Shown here piece by piece: positions 35,605-43,364 of a stretch of 64,000 bases of DNA; position 1 is the first letter of the stretch; the number at the start of each line of letters is the position of its first letter. Both the position numbers and the translations under genes were made by a program. The notes beneath the pieces were generated by a model, which saw only the letters and a list, made by a program, of their open reading frames with translations, did not search any database and was not told the DNA's origin. Source of the DNA: Phycisphaerae bacterium (GTDB taxonomy: Bacteria > Planctomycetota > Phycisphaerae > UBA1845 > CAIVHJ01); assembly GCA_022072405.1 (NCBI GenBank), contig JAJVHX010000001.1, forward strand, positions 248,001 through 312,000, given 5' to 3'.

Positions 35605-36192
35605 ATGATGTCAGCCATGAACGAACTGTGGGAGCGATTACTGAATCGATATCTGGATGGCGAGTTGACGTCTGGGGAGCAGGCGGAGTTTGAGCAGTTG
35701 CTGCTGGCTGAGCCGGTACGGCGGACGGAGCTGGAACAGTATCAGCGCTGGGACCGCCTGGCGGGTGAATGGGTGGCCGAACAGATTACCGTCAGCTCGA
35801 CAACCCAATCACCAGTAACGCAACGTCGGTTGCGAATGTGGATGGTTTGGCCGACTGCACTGGCGGCGTGTCTGGTGATGATGGTGACCTGGCCGGAACA
35901 CCACCTGCCGACCCAATTGATTACCCGCCATCAGCCCGCTCAGCAATTATCCCACGCTGGCAATCCGACACCATCTGGTGAACAACCGGAGATTGGTTTT
36001 GCCGTCCGGCAACCCGCCATTTCCGTGGGCGAACAACAACGGACCAATGTTGATTATCTGGGCGTGTGGGATGAAGCCACCAATCAGTTTTATCTGCTCG
36101 AACAACGCCGTACCCAGAAAACCCGCCCGGCGCCGAACAACTCGGCAGCGGGTCAGAATTCCGGCATGCGGTTGGCTTCTGGTGAAATGTAA
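35605..36192 (+). CDS. Anti-sigma-factor-like single-pass membrane protein
   Basis: About 195 residues. N-terminal cytoplasmic part ERLLNRYLDGELTSGEQAEF resembles the LxxYLDGELxxxExxxF region of zinc-less anti-sigma proteins; no HxxxCxxC zinc motif is seen. A membrane helix lies near 79-96 (MVWPTALAACLVMMVTW), followed by a Gln/Pro/Ser-rich exported part (NNSAAGQNSGMRL). The starts ATG 35605, 35608 and 35617 are all possible. Five bases from the sigma gene, so probably its cognate inhibitor; this is inferred from layout. Confidence 0.78.
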   Translation: MMSAMNELWERLLNRYLDGELTSGEQAEFEQLLLAEPVRRTELEQYQRWDRLAGEWVAEQITVSSTTQSPVTQRRLRMWMVWPTALAACLVMMVTWPEHHLPTQLITRHQPAQQLSHAGNPTPSGEQPEIGFAVRQPAISVGEQQRTNVDYLGVWDEATNQFYLLEQRRTQKTRPAPNNSAAGQNSGMRLASGEM

Positions 36193-36210
36193 TACCTGGA
36201 GAGATGCATC

Positions 36211-37500
36211 ATGAACGCATTTTTATGGCGTAATTTAATATTGCTGGCTGGTGCCTGGTGGTCGCCTCCGGAGGCCCAGCCTACTCCGCCGGCTGTGGCC
36301 GCTCCGACGGATGAGGTCACGGCGCCGGCACCGGAACAGCAGGGCTGGCTGGGAGTGCAACTGGTGGAACCGGATCCTGTTCTGGCTGCGCAACTCGGAC
36401 TGGAGAACAAGGGGCTGGTTATTCTCAATGTCAGCACGGGAAGCCCTGCCGAGATCGCCGGTTTACAGCAATATGACATTCTGTTGGAATTCAATGGTGC
36501 AACCGTTCCCAGTGCCAGTGGTCAACTTGCGGATCGAATTCGGTCAATGGGAGCAGGACAGACGGTGGCGATCCGGTATCTACGCCTCGCTGCACCTGTC
36601 GATGGACAAGTGGTTCTGCAGCCGCGTCCCACTCAGTCGAAGATTGTCTGGAAATATGAAAGCCAGCCCCAGGAAATTTTCAGCCAGGATTACGCCGCAA
36701 AAGCGCGAGTCTTTCGTCGTACTCCGCAAGGGGAGTTGATTCTGGAGAATGTTCAGGAAATCCCGGAATTGCAGAACCAGTTGCATATGTTGATCGATCT
36801 GCCGCAGAAGGTGCAGACCCAGGTGTGGTGGGAGGACGGGCGACTGGTCAAGCAGCATCAGGTGGTGGAGGGCGATAATACCTATTATTTCCGGACGATC
36901 GATAAGCAACCAACCATTGATGTCCAACGGCTGACTGTACAGAACGGGCAGGAAAACGTGCAGAACCATTGTTACAGCTCACTGGAAGCGCTGCGCGATG
37001 CGGATCCAACCGTCTACCAGATTTACTGTAACCACGTACAACCGACTGCCACCATGACCTGGGTGGCCAATACAGCGCCGGCACAGGCCACCACCGTGGA
37101 CCTTGCCCGGGAACATGAGTGGCTCGCTCAACTGGAAGCGGAACGGGCAGCCCAGGAAGCCCAGTTGCAGCGCTGGCAGATCATGCTGAAGGAAAGTCTG
37201 ACAGAATCCGGAGAATTGCGCCAACAAGCTTTGCGGAAATACCAGATTGCTCTGGAACAGGCCCGCCAGGCGGAAGCCCAACTTCAGCAGCTTGGATCGG
37301 TTGAATTCGCCCCTGAAAATGCGATGGCGCCGGAAGCTTTGCTGACTTTCCGATTCATGACGGCGGCGGATGGTACACTGCAGGTGACGGTTCGCCAGGA
37401 GGATACTGAGCTGGTGATGAGCTTCAACAGCGCCGAGGAACTTCGAGAGAAAAAGCCGCGGTTATTTGAACGGTATCAGAAGCTGCAGGCGTCTGAGTAG
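36211..37500 (+). CDS. Secreted PDZ-domain protein with coiled coil (operon paralogue 1)
   Basis: 429 residues with a short hydrophobic N-terminus (MNAFLWRNLILLAGAWW) and a Pro/Ala-rich spacer. PDZ domain at about 45-135: QQGWLGVQL, GLVILNVSTGSPAEIAGLQQ, YDILLEFNGA. A middle domain with no known relative follows, then a Gln/Glu/Ala-rich coiled coil at about 295-355 (LEAERAAQEAQLQRWQ). The C-terminal 45 residues (ELVMSFNSAEELREKKPRLF then ERYQKLQASE) are related to those of the next PDZ protein. No protease motif. With the sigma/anti-sigma pair it may sense or scaffold envelope stress factors; this is an inference. Confidence 0.78.
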   Translation: MNAFLWRNLILLAGAWWSPPEAQPTPPAVAAPTDEVTAPAPEQQGWLGVQLVEPDPVLAAQLGLENKGLVILNVSTGSPAEIAGLQQYDILLEFNGATVPSASGQLADRIRSMGAGQTVAIRYLRLAAPVDGQVVLQPRPTQSKIVWKYESQPQEIFSQDYAAKARVFRRTPQGELILENVQEIPELQNQLHMLIDLPQKVQTQVWWEDGRLVKQHQVVEGDNTYYFRTIDKQPTIDVQRLTVQNGQENVQNHCYSSLEALRDADPTVYQIYCNHVQPTATMTWVANTAPAQATTVDLAREHEWLAQLEAERAAQEAQLQRWQIMLKESLTESGELRQQALRKYQIALEQARQAEAQLQQLGSVEFAPENAMAPEALLTFRFMTAADGTLQVTVRQEDTELVMSFNSAEELREKKPRLFERYQKLQASE

Positions 37501-37548
37501 GCATTGAGTGAGTAATCAAATCAAAAAGCTGATCAGGAGATGAATTCC

Positions 37549-38478
37549 ATGAAACGATTGTTGATGGCGGGCATGGTACTGGGATTAATGACGAATCTGG
37601 TGCAGGCCAATGACTCCCCCAAAGGTTATCTGGGAGTTTATCTGGGGCCGGTCGAAGCGGCGCTGGCCAAGCATCTGCAACTGGAGGAGGGTGCAGGCGT
37701 AATGGTGTTGAAAGTCATAGAGGGAAGCGCGGCGGATGGAGTGCTGGAAACGTACGATATTCTGCTGCAAATGAATGGCCAGAAGATCGGCGAGGTGGCG
37801 GCACTCACGGAATTAATTTCCGGCAGCGCTCCAGGCGAGACAATTAATTTCGACATTCTGCGTGCAGGTAAACCGCTCAATTACCACGTCACCCTGGGAG
37901 AGCGTCCATCCGACAGTGAGGCGTTGCAATGGAACTGGTCAACAGACGAAAATGGCGCCTTGATGGGTCTCGCTCCCAAGGTCATCATGATGGGCGGGGA
38001 TGAGTTGCCCGCCGAGTTGGAGGAACATCTTCACAAAGCGCTGGAGTCCGGTGCCGCAGGCCAGGTCAAGGTGGAAATCAAATGTGATAATGGTCAGGGA
38101 ACGATGACCATCGAGAGCGAAGGAGAAGTGACGACAGAATCGTTTGATTGCCAAGCGGGCGGTGATGGCCAGGGTGTAAATCAGAAGCGGATTATGAAGT
38201 TTCATGTCGGCGAGCCGATGAAGTTCCAGAAACAACTGGAAATCGCTGTACCGGATATAAACGTTGACGTTCCTCAACAGCGCTTTATGATGGAGACTCC
38301 GTTCTGGCATGCGGCCAAGCCGAAAACCTCGTTCCGGGTGCTCAGTTCCGGCAAGATCGAGGTGACCAATCGCCAGGGTGATGCGGAGTTGACGCAGGAA
38401 TTTGAAAACGAGAATGATCTGTCCACCCGGGCCCCGGAGTTGTTCGAAAAATACTCCCAGCTGAAGGCGACGGAGTGA
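37549..38478 (+). CDS. Secreted PDZ-domain protein (operon paralogue 2)
   Basis: About 309 residues from ATG 37549, which has AGGAG nine bases upstream (ATG 37540 is too close to it). Signal peptide MKRLLMAGMVLGLMTNLVQA. PDZ at about 25-125: KGYLGVYLG, AGVMVLKVIEGSAADGVLE, YDILLQMNGQKIGEV. The rest has a Met- and Lys-rich segment and ends SSGKIEVTNRQGDAELTQEF ... LFEKYSQLKATE, parallel to the paralogue before it. It lacks the coiled coil. A strong terminator follows, closing the sigma-factor operon. Confidence 0.8.
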   Translation: MKRLLMAGMVLGLMTNLVQANDSPKGYLGVYLGPVEAALAKHLQLEEGAGVMVLKVIEGSAADGVLETYDILLQMNGQKIGEVAALTELISGSAPGETINFDILRAGKPLNYHVTLGERPSDSEALQWNWSTDENGALMGLAPKVIMMGGDELPAELEEHLHKALESGAAGQVKVEIKCDNGQGTMTIESEGEVTTESFDCQAGGDGQGVNQKRIMKFHVGEPMKFQKQLEIAVPDINVDVPQQRFMMETPFWHAAKPKTSFRVLSSGKIEVTNRQGDAELTQEFENENDLSTRAPELFEKYSQLKATE

Positions 38479-38514
38479 AACAGTAATACGGGAACAACAT
38501 GTAAACAAGGCTTG

Positions 38515-38547
38515 CTCGACCCGGTCAGACCGGGTCGAGTTGTTTTT
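38515..38547 (+). terminator. Rho-independent terminator after the sigma/PDZ operon
   Basis: CTCGACCCGGT, loop CAG, ACCGGGTCGAG, then TTGTTTTT. A perfect 11-bp stem with a T-rich tail. Confidence 0.93.
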
Positions 38548-38646
38548 ACAGGTCGCGGTGGCGGTGTTGGAATGGATCTATAGCGAATTAGAGTTCATAC
38601 GCCCGGTCGTTATGTACCACTGCACCATCGGCCGTCGCAAAACCTT

Positions 38647-38672
38647 GCACGGCTCACAGAGCCGTGGCACAC
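38647..38672. repeat. Palindromic repeat family A, copy 4
   Basis: GCACGGCTC, ACA, GAGCCGTG, GCACAC; identical core to copy 1. It is followed by AGATCAAGTGAAACC, like the tail after copy 3. Confidence 0.8.
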
Positions 38673-38737
38673 TGTTGGAGTCAGATCAAGTGAAACCACA
38701 CTAAACCCCTGTGGTGCACTTGGCCGATACCCGCTGC

Positions 38738-39901
38738 ATGTCGTTGGCATTATCCACGGAAATCATTCCCCGGCAGCCCGCTGCTATTTTCTGGCGGATG
38801 CTGCTGCTCGTCGTCATGATACGACTATGCATCACGGTGTTGCTGATTGGCTGGGAGGTACAGTCGCCGGCTCCGATGCATCCGCGGATGGATCATTACC
38901 ACCAGTTGCCGCCGGACCTGACCCTGCTCGGCCAGCTCACGGTGAAGTGGGACAGCTACTGGTATCTGAATATCGTGCAGTATGGCTATCAGAAACCGAT
39001 CAGCCTGGAAACCCAGTCCAACATTGCCTTCGCACCGCTCTACCCAGCCACCATCCGGTTGAGTTCACCATCCGGTTGTTCACCGGCGATGGCGGGGGTC
39101 ATCATTTCAATCCTCTGCTACCTGATTCTGCTTTATTATCTCTTCCAGTTAGGCTGTATCGTGCATTCAGCGTCTCTGGGAGGCGCGCTGATGATTTTTA
39201 TCAGTGTCTTCCCGTCGTCGTGGGTTTTTCAGATGGTATATTCGGAGGCGATGTTTTGTGCGACGGTGGCGGCATTTTTCAATTACCATTTGCGTGGTCG
39301 GCGCGCCCCGGCTGCGATCTGTCTGTTTTTACTGCCGCTGATACGCTTCGCCGGGCTGACGTTTTTACCGGCGCTGGGCTGCTGGATGCTCTATCAAAGC
39401 TGGAAGTCTCGGCGACTGAGCGTGGACTGGGCCCTGTTGTTTTCAGCATTCGCCGGAGTGGTCACCCTGATGGTTGTTTATCAGTTGACCATCGGCGACC
39501 CGTTGCTGTTCATCCAGGCCAAGCATGCCTGGGCCGGCCATCGCGGCCTGCTGGATCGCTTCCCGCCGCTGCTGTGGGCTTTTCGTGATCGTTTGTTCGA
39601 TGATCCGTTGACTTATTTTTATCTGCCGTTCTACGTAATTTACTGGCTGATCGCCCTCTTTCGCCTGCGCGTGAAGATGGACCTGGGCGGCTGGTTTGTG
39701 TTATGGGCTATGCTGCTCTATCTTTTTACTCCTGATCCCAGCGGTGTGTTTCGCTTCATGTTACCCTTGTTGCCGCTGCACGTATGGTTGGTTGAGCGGA
39801 TACTCAGCCGACCCTGGCTGCAGTGGTGCGTTTATATCTTCTGCATATTGATGCTGATCCCCTTGACCCGTTTATATCTGATCTGGCGAGTGATCATTTG
39901 A
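38738..39901 (+). CDS. Membrane mannosyltransferase-like protein (PIG-V type)
   Basis: About 387 residues from ATG 38738 (GTG 38711 also possible), with about 8-10 membrane helices. The phrases KWDSYWYLNIVQYGYQ and IAFAPLYPATIRL match the PIG-V/GT76-like core WDSxWYxxIxxxGY ... AFxPLYP, which contains the lumenal/periplasmic catalytic Asp. VYSEAMFCATVAAFF is another conserved segment. These enzymes use polyprenyl-phosphate sugars to glycosylate lipids or proteins outside the membrane. The end overlaps the next glycosyltransferase start. The acceptor is unknown. Confidence 0.78.
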   Translation: MSLALSTEIIPRQPAAIFWRMLLLVVMIRLCITVLLIGWEVQSPAPMHPRMDHYHQLPPDLTLLGQLTVKWDSYWYLNIVQYGYQKPISLETQSNIAFAPLYPATIRLSSPSGCSPAMAGVIISILCYLILLYYLFQLGCIVHSASLGGALMIFISVFPSSWVFQMVYSEAMFCATVAAFFNYHLRGRRAPAAICLFLLPLIRFAGLTFLPALGCWMLYQSWKSRRLSVDWALLFSAFAGVVTLMVVYQLTIGDPLLFIQAKHAWAGHRGLLDRFPPLLWAFRDRLFDDPLTYFYLPFYVIYWLIALFRLRVKMDLGGWFVLWAMLLYLFTPDPSGVFRFMLPLLPLHVWLVERILSRPWLQWCVYIFCILMLIPLTRLYLIWRVII

Positions 39902-41226
39902 CCACGGTTGAACCAAAGGTCCTGCAGAGTAAGCCGACTGATCGTTCAGCATATTACCGGCTGATCATCGGGCTGGTGATTGTGCTGCTGGTGCTGGTTT
40001 ATGGACGGTTGGCTTTGCTGACGGGACGGATGATCGACAAGGATTATTCGCATCTGTGGATCGCCGGGCGGATGATTGTGGAGGGGCATGGAAAGGAACT
40101 TTATCATCCGGAACTGCAGGAACAATTGTTCCGAGAACATCACGCGGGTCAGGCGCCTCCGCGCTGGGAGTTGCCGCGTTATCAGCAGATCGGCTGTTTC
40201 AATTACCCGCCGCCGATGGCCTATTATTATGCGCTGCTCGCCTGGTTGCCCAGATCAACAGCCGCAGTGGCCAACGCCCTATTAAATCTGCTGTTGGCAG
40301 GTTTGTTGATCCGGGTGGTTAAATCAAATTTGTTTCCGACTGTGTGGCAGGGCTGGGTGGCGATAGCCGTGCTGGCTTATTATCCCTTCTTCGCCAATTA
40401 TGCGCTGGGGCAGAATGCGGTGTTATTTACGTTGTTGATAGCGTGTTTCTGGGCGCTGGCGATACGAGGGCGGGATGGCTGGGCGGGGTTGATGCTGGGT
40501 CTGCTGGTACTCAAGCCGACCTGGCTGGCGGCGATGATCTGGATACCGATCATTCGCGGCCGGTGGCGGATGGTGGCAGCAATGATCGGATCAGGACTGT
40601 TCTTCATGTTCTGGCCGGTGGTGTTGATCGGCTGGCAACCTTTTGCAGATTATGCGCATGTGTTTCGCACGGTGCTGAATATGCATGATATGACCGGCTA
40701 TGCACTGGATATTCAGTACAACGGCTTGTCACTCTTTCGCAAGTGGTTCGCCCAGGCTTCGTGGTGCAATGCACTGGGCTGGGGTGTTGCGGTATTGATC
40801 GGATTACTGACCTGGTGGCGCAGCGCCGGATATTGGAGGATCATGACCCAGCGGACGCTTAAGCACACCCCGTTGAACGAATTCGCGCGGGCTGAAGTCC
40901 ACGGTTCCTTGAATCTCACACATCCAGAACCATTTGTGTGGATGATGGGTATTTCGATGCTGACGGTATTATGGGTCAGCCCACACCTGAACCACTACGA
41001 TCTGCTGCCTCTGGTCCTGCCGATATTGGTGCTGGCCAGTCAGCGACCGGTGACTCAGAGCGCCCTGGTATTGATCGGGTTGACTTATCTGGCGATGCCG
41101 ATTGATCAGTACTGGCCCTATCAACAATTGCTGCCATTGCCGACGCTGCTGCTCCTGATGTTATGGGGAGTTTTCTGGTGGAATCAGCCGAGGTACTCTT
41201 TTTCCAATGCCGCTCCAACAACGTGA
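39898..41226 (+). CDS. GT87-like (DUF2029) membrane glycosyltransferase
   Basis: About 442 residues. The start is probably TTG 39898, overlapping the preceding stop (TTGA); a frame reaching upstream to 39823 would overlap the earlier gene. Roughly ten membrane segments. GT87-like features: DYSHLWIAGRMIVEGHGKEL, FNYPPPMAYYYALLAWLP, YALGQNAVLFTLLIACF and LGLLVLKPTWLA. The GQNA...GxxLGLLxxKP pattern is the clearest. Residues about 329-341 (FARAEVHGSLNL) derive from a family B palindrome lying in frame in a loop. It may act with the preceding PIG-V-type enzyme; the substrate is unknown. Confidence 0.78.
   Translation: MTTVEPKVLQSKPTDRSAYYRLIIGLVIVLLVLVYGRLALLTGRMIDKDYSHLWIAGRMIVEGHGKELYHPELQEQLFREHHAGQAPPRWELPRYQQIGCFNYPPPMAYYYALLAWLPRSTAAVANALLNLLLAGLLIRVVKSNLFPTVWQGWVAIAVLAYYPFFANYALGQNAVLFTLLIACFWALAIRGRDGWAGLMLGLLVLKPTWLAAMIWIPIIRGRWRMVAAMIGSGLFFMFWPVVLIGWQPFADYAHVFRTVLNMHDMTGYALDIQYNGLSLFRKWFAQASWCNALGWGVAVLIGLLTWWRSAGYWRIMTQRTLKHTPLNEFARAEVHGSLNLTHPEPFVWMMGISMLTVLWVSPHLNHYDLLPLVLPILVLASQRPVTQSALVLIGLTYLAMPIDQYWPYQQLLPLPTLLLLMLWGVFWWNQPRYSFSNAAPTT
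40885..40919 (+). repeat. Palindromic repeat family B, copy 5, inside the GT87-like gene
   Basis: GCGCGGGCTGAAGTCCACGG then TTCCTTGAATCTCAC; same layout as copies 1, 3 and 7, with mismatches in the second arm. It is in frame and encodes a polar loop between two membrane helices. Confidence 0.78.
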
Positions 41227-41486
41227 TTCTGATTCACCCACCATACTCATGGCCACTGTCTCGAAACGTGACGCGGAAATGAGTCTGAATATAGCAAAAT
41301 GCATCCGATAAGTGGTCATTTCTGGGGAATCAATACCCAATTACGGCCTGATCTGCCTCAATTCAAGTCAATTCGTTTGCTCGCCTGCCAACTGTTTCTT
41401 ATGGTTCATGCGTCGTTGTTTGAGTTGCTTGGTTACTCGATGACGATGGGGGGTGGCCTGTGCGGAAGACTGGATCGAATCGCCGA

Positions 41487-41651
41487 ATGGTTTGGGAAAC
41501 GATCAAGCGATTCATTCAGGAAGAAGACGGGCCGACCGCTCTGGAATATGGCGTGTGTCTGGTGCTGATCATCATTGTGTGCGTATCAGCGGTGACCACG
41601 CTGGGTTCTAAAACCAAGAGTCTGTTTCCAGATCTGGCGGGATATCTGTAA
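41487..41651 (+). CDS. flp: Flp/Fap-type pilin subunit 1
   Basis: 54 residues from ATG 41487 (GTG 41460 also possible). It has the Flp prepilin pattern: a charged leader (ETIKRFIQEEDGPTALEYG) with the Gly/Pro-Thr-Ala-x-Glu-Tyr motif at the processing site, then the hydrophobic helix VCLVLIIIVCVSAVTTLG and a short polar end. Cleaved by the TadV peptidase encoded downstream and assembled into the Tad pilus. It is followed by 210 bases without a gene, then a second pilin. Confidence 0.85.
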   Translation: MVWETIKRFIQEEDGPTALEYGVCLVLIIIVCVSAVTTLGSKTKSLFPDLAGYL

Positions 41652-41861
41652 AAACAAATCTCCCGCAATCGGCAGCAGATTGACTAGACGTTCGATCCGG
41701 CCAGGAGGTTGCCGGAGAGTACGCGGCCCAGACGAGGCAGCCGCCGAACAGGTTCATATCGTGTGCCGCGGGCGTACGGAAGGCGCTTCGGTACGGGTCG
41801 GTTTGGGTTGGAGCGTCGCTGAGTTAGCGGGCTCCGGTCAGTCAACGAAAGGAGTTTCACA

Positions 41862-42032
41862 ATGAAGGCACTGGTCAACAAGGTACGCGAATTTCTGAAG
41901 AGCGAAGATGGCCCGACGGCGACTGAATATGCCGTTATGTTGGCGCTGATTATCGTGGTGTGCTTGGGCGCCATTACCACCCTGGGCACCAAAGTCAGCT
42001 CCGTATTTGAAGACGTGAACGCTTCACTGTAG
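41862..42032 (+). CDS. flp: Flp/Fap-type pilin subunit 2
   Basis: 56 residues, with GAAAGGAG eight bases upstream of ATG 41862. Leader VREFLKSEDGPTATEYAV, then the hydrophobic helix MLALIIVVCLGAITTLG and TKVSSVFEDVNASL. Close to the textbook Flp pilin; the two pilins share EDGPTAxEYxV and the following helix. A terminator comes 42 bases after the stop, which would allow high pilin transcription with attenuated read-through into the Tad machinery genes. Confidence 0.93.
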   Translation: MKALVNKVREFLKSEDGPTATEYAVMLALIIVVCLGAITTLGTKVSSVFEDVNASL

Positions 42033-42073
42033 TCCGGGATTTTCCCGTTGACTACGGTCTGAACGAATCCGGG

Positions 42074-42115
42074 GGTGGGCACCGCTTTCAAAAGGGGCGT
42101 GTGCCCACCTTTTTT
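42074..42115 (+). terminator. Rho-independent terminator after the pilin genes
   Basis: GGTGGGCAC pairs with GTGCCCACC across an 18-base loop, followed by TTTTTT. Confidence 0.88.
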
Positions 42116-42129
42116 AGTAGGAAGTCCTG

Positions 42130-42242
42130 AGCCGTTAGTTATTAGTCATTCGTGATTCTATCAATCTTGATGCGGGATGAGTGACCTGCTCACCACGGAT
42201 AATTCACCACTGATGACTAACCACTAATGACTTATCTGACCT
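42130..42242. repeat. Imperfect inverted repeat before the prepilin peptidase gene
   Basis: TTAGTTATTAGTCATTCGTG (42138 region) is related to the reverse complement of CACTGATGACTAACCACTAA (42207-42227) and its neighbours. The arms are about 30 bases and AT-rich. It resembles a dispersed repeat rather than a regulatory hairpin. Confidence 0.5.
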
Positions 42243-42258
42243 TGCGGAGGAGAAATTC

Positions 42259-42816
42259 ATGAATTTCAGCTATTGGACCTGGTGTTGGGTGCTTTTGGTA
42301 CCCGGCATATTGTATGCTTCGTGGGTCGACGGCAAGGAACGGCGCGTGCCGAACTGGCTTAATGCGCTGATCCTGGTAGTCGGCATGTTAGTCCAGGTCA
42401 TTCACCCGGAAGGGGCCGGCTGGCAGGAAGCACTTCTCGGCGCTCTGACGGGATTCGGCGTCCTGATTATCCCGTGGCTAATTTATGGCATGGGAGCAGG
42501 CGACGTAAAATTGATGGCCGCAATCGGTGCATGGTTCGGCGTCAAGATGACGCTGTGGTCGTTTGTGGTCGGGGCCGCTTTCGGCGGCGTTATCGGAGTG
42601 ATCATGATCCTCCTGGCCCGTAAAACCAGACATGCCCTGGCCAACATGACCACGATCATGGTCAAATTCTCCAATCCTTCCTTGTGGTTCAGCAATTTCG
42701 GTGGTGCCAAATCCTTCGGTGATACCTCGCAACTTCTGCCCTACGGAATTCCCCTGACCATGGGGGCGATTCTGATTTTAGGCGGGGTGACTTTTAACTG
42801 GTGGAGCTTCTCATGA
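42259..42816 (+). CDS. cpaA: Prepilin peptidase TadV/CpaA
   Basis: Aspartic membrane protease (A24) that removes the leader of Flp pilins and pseudopilins. 185 residues with about six helices. The two catalytic Asp are in ASWVDGKERRVPNWL (first) and GMGAGDVKLMAAIG (the GxGD motif). The short form lacking an N-methyltransferase domain is the TadV type. SD GCGGAGGAG lies before ATG 42259. The stop overlaps the TadE start by four bases. Confidence 0.92.
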   Translation: MNFSYWTWCWVLLVPGILYASWVDGKERRVPNWLNALILVVGMLVQVIHPEGAGWQEALLGALTGFGVLIIPWLIYGMGAGDVKLMAAIGAWFGVKMTLWSFVVGAAFGGVIGVIMILLARKTRHALANMTTIMVKFSNPSLWFSNFGGAKSFGDTSQLLPYGIPLTMGAILILGGVTFNWWSFS

Positions 42817-43289
42817 GTGCAGGTCTGATAGCGGAGCGGCAGGGTCAACAGAGGCGCCGGCGAGCCAGCAGTGTAGTGGAAATGGCCGTCGTGGCGCCCA
42901 TCCTGATTATGATTATTTTCGGCATTATCGAATTCGGTTATGCCTTCATGACCCGCCAGATGCTGACCAACGCGGCCCGCGAAGGCGCCCGTGTATCCGC
43001 CATTCAAACGGTCACCGATGAAGATGAAGTTCGCGACGCGGTGCGTGACGCGATGGCCAGCATGCCGTCGCTGATCATCCCCGATTCCGCGATCACGATC
43101 ACGCACTGGTGTAAAGAAGCCGACGGCACCCCCGATTTCACCGAAAAAGTCGAAGTGACCGTGCCCTACGATGATATTTCACTGCTGGGTGATTTTTTCA
43201 GTTGGCTGGAGTTCAGTGATCTGGAAGTCTCCAGCTCCATGCGTAAAGAAGGAGTGACCGAGGATTCGGACGCTCCCGTCTGTCCATAA
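42813..43289 (+). CDS. tadE: TadE-like pseudopilin
   Basis: 158 residues from ATG 42813 (ATGA overlap). An N-terminal basic segment RQGQQRRRRASSVVEMAVVA is followed by PILIMIIFGIIEFGYAFMTR, the TadE_N signature with the Val-Glu-Met/Phe processing context. The rest is exported and contains two Cys (HWCKEADGTP, APVCP). TadE is processed by TadV and is needed for pilus assembly. Part of the continuous Tad operon. Confidence 0.9.
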   Translation: MSAGLIAERQGQQRRRRASSVVEMAVVAPILIMIIFGIIEFGYAFMTRQMLTNAAREGARVSAIQTVTDEDEVRDAVRDAMASMPSLIIPDSAITITHWCKEADGTPDFTEKVEVTVPYDDISLLGDFFSWLEFSDLEVSSSMRKEGVTEDSDAPVCP

Positions 43290-43364
43290 ACCAGGAAACC
43301 GGAATGACGACCGCAGCCGGGAGTGAGCCGCGGCGTCCAGACCCCAGGACACGAGAGGATTGTC

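Noticed and set aside
38827..39588. 253-codon plus-strand frame overlapping the PIG-V-like gene
   Set aside because: It is in another frame of a gene with clear family motifs, its product is Gly/Asp/Ser-rich without any pattern, and it overlaps the whole real gene.
41299..41568. 89-codon frame before the first pilin
   Set aside because: Its end overlaps the first Flp pilin in another frame, and the pilin is clearly the real product.
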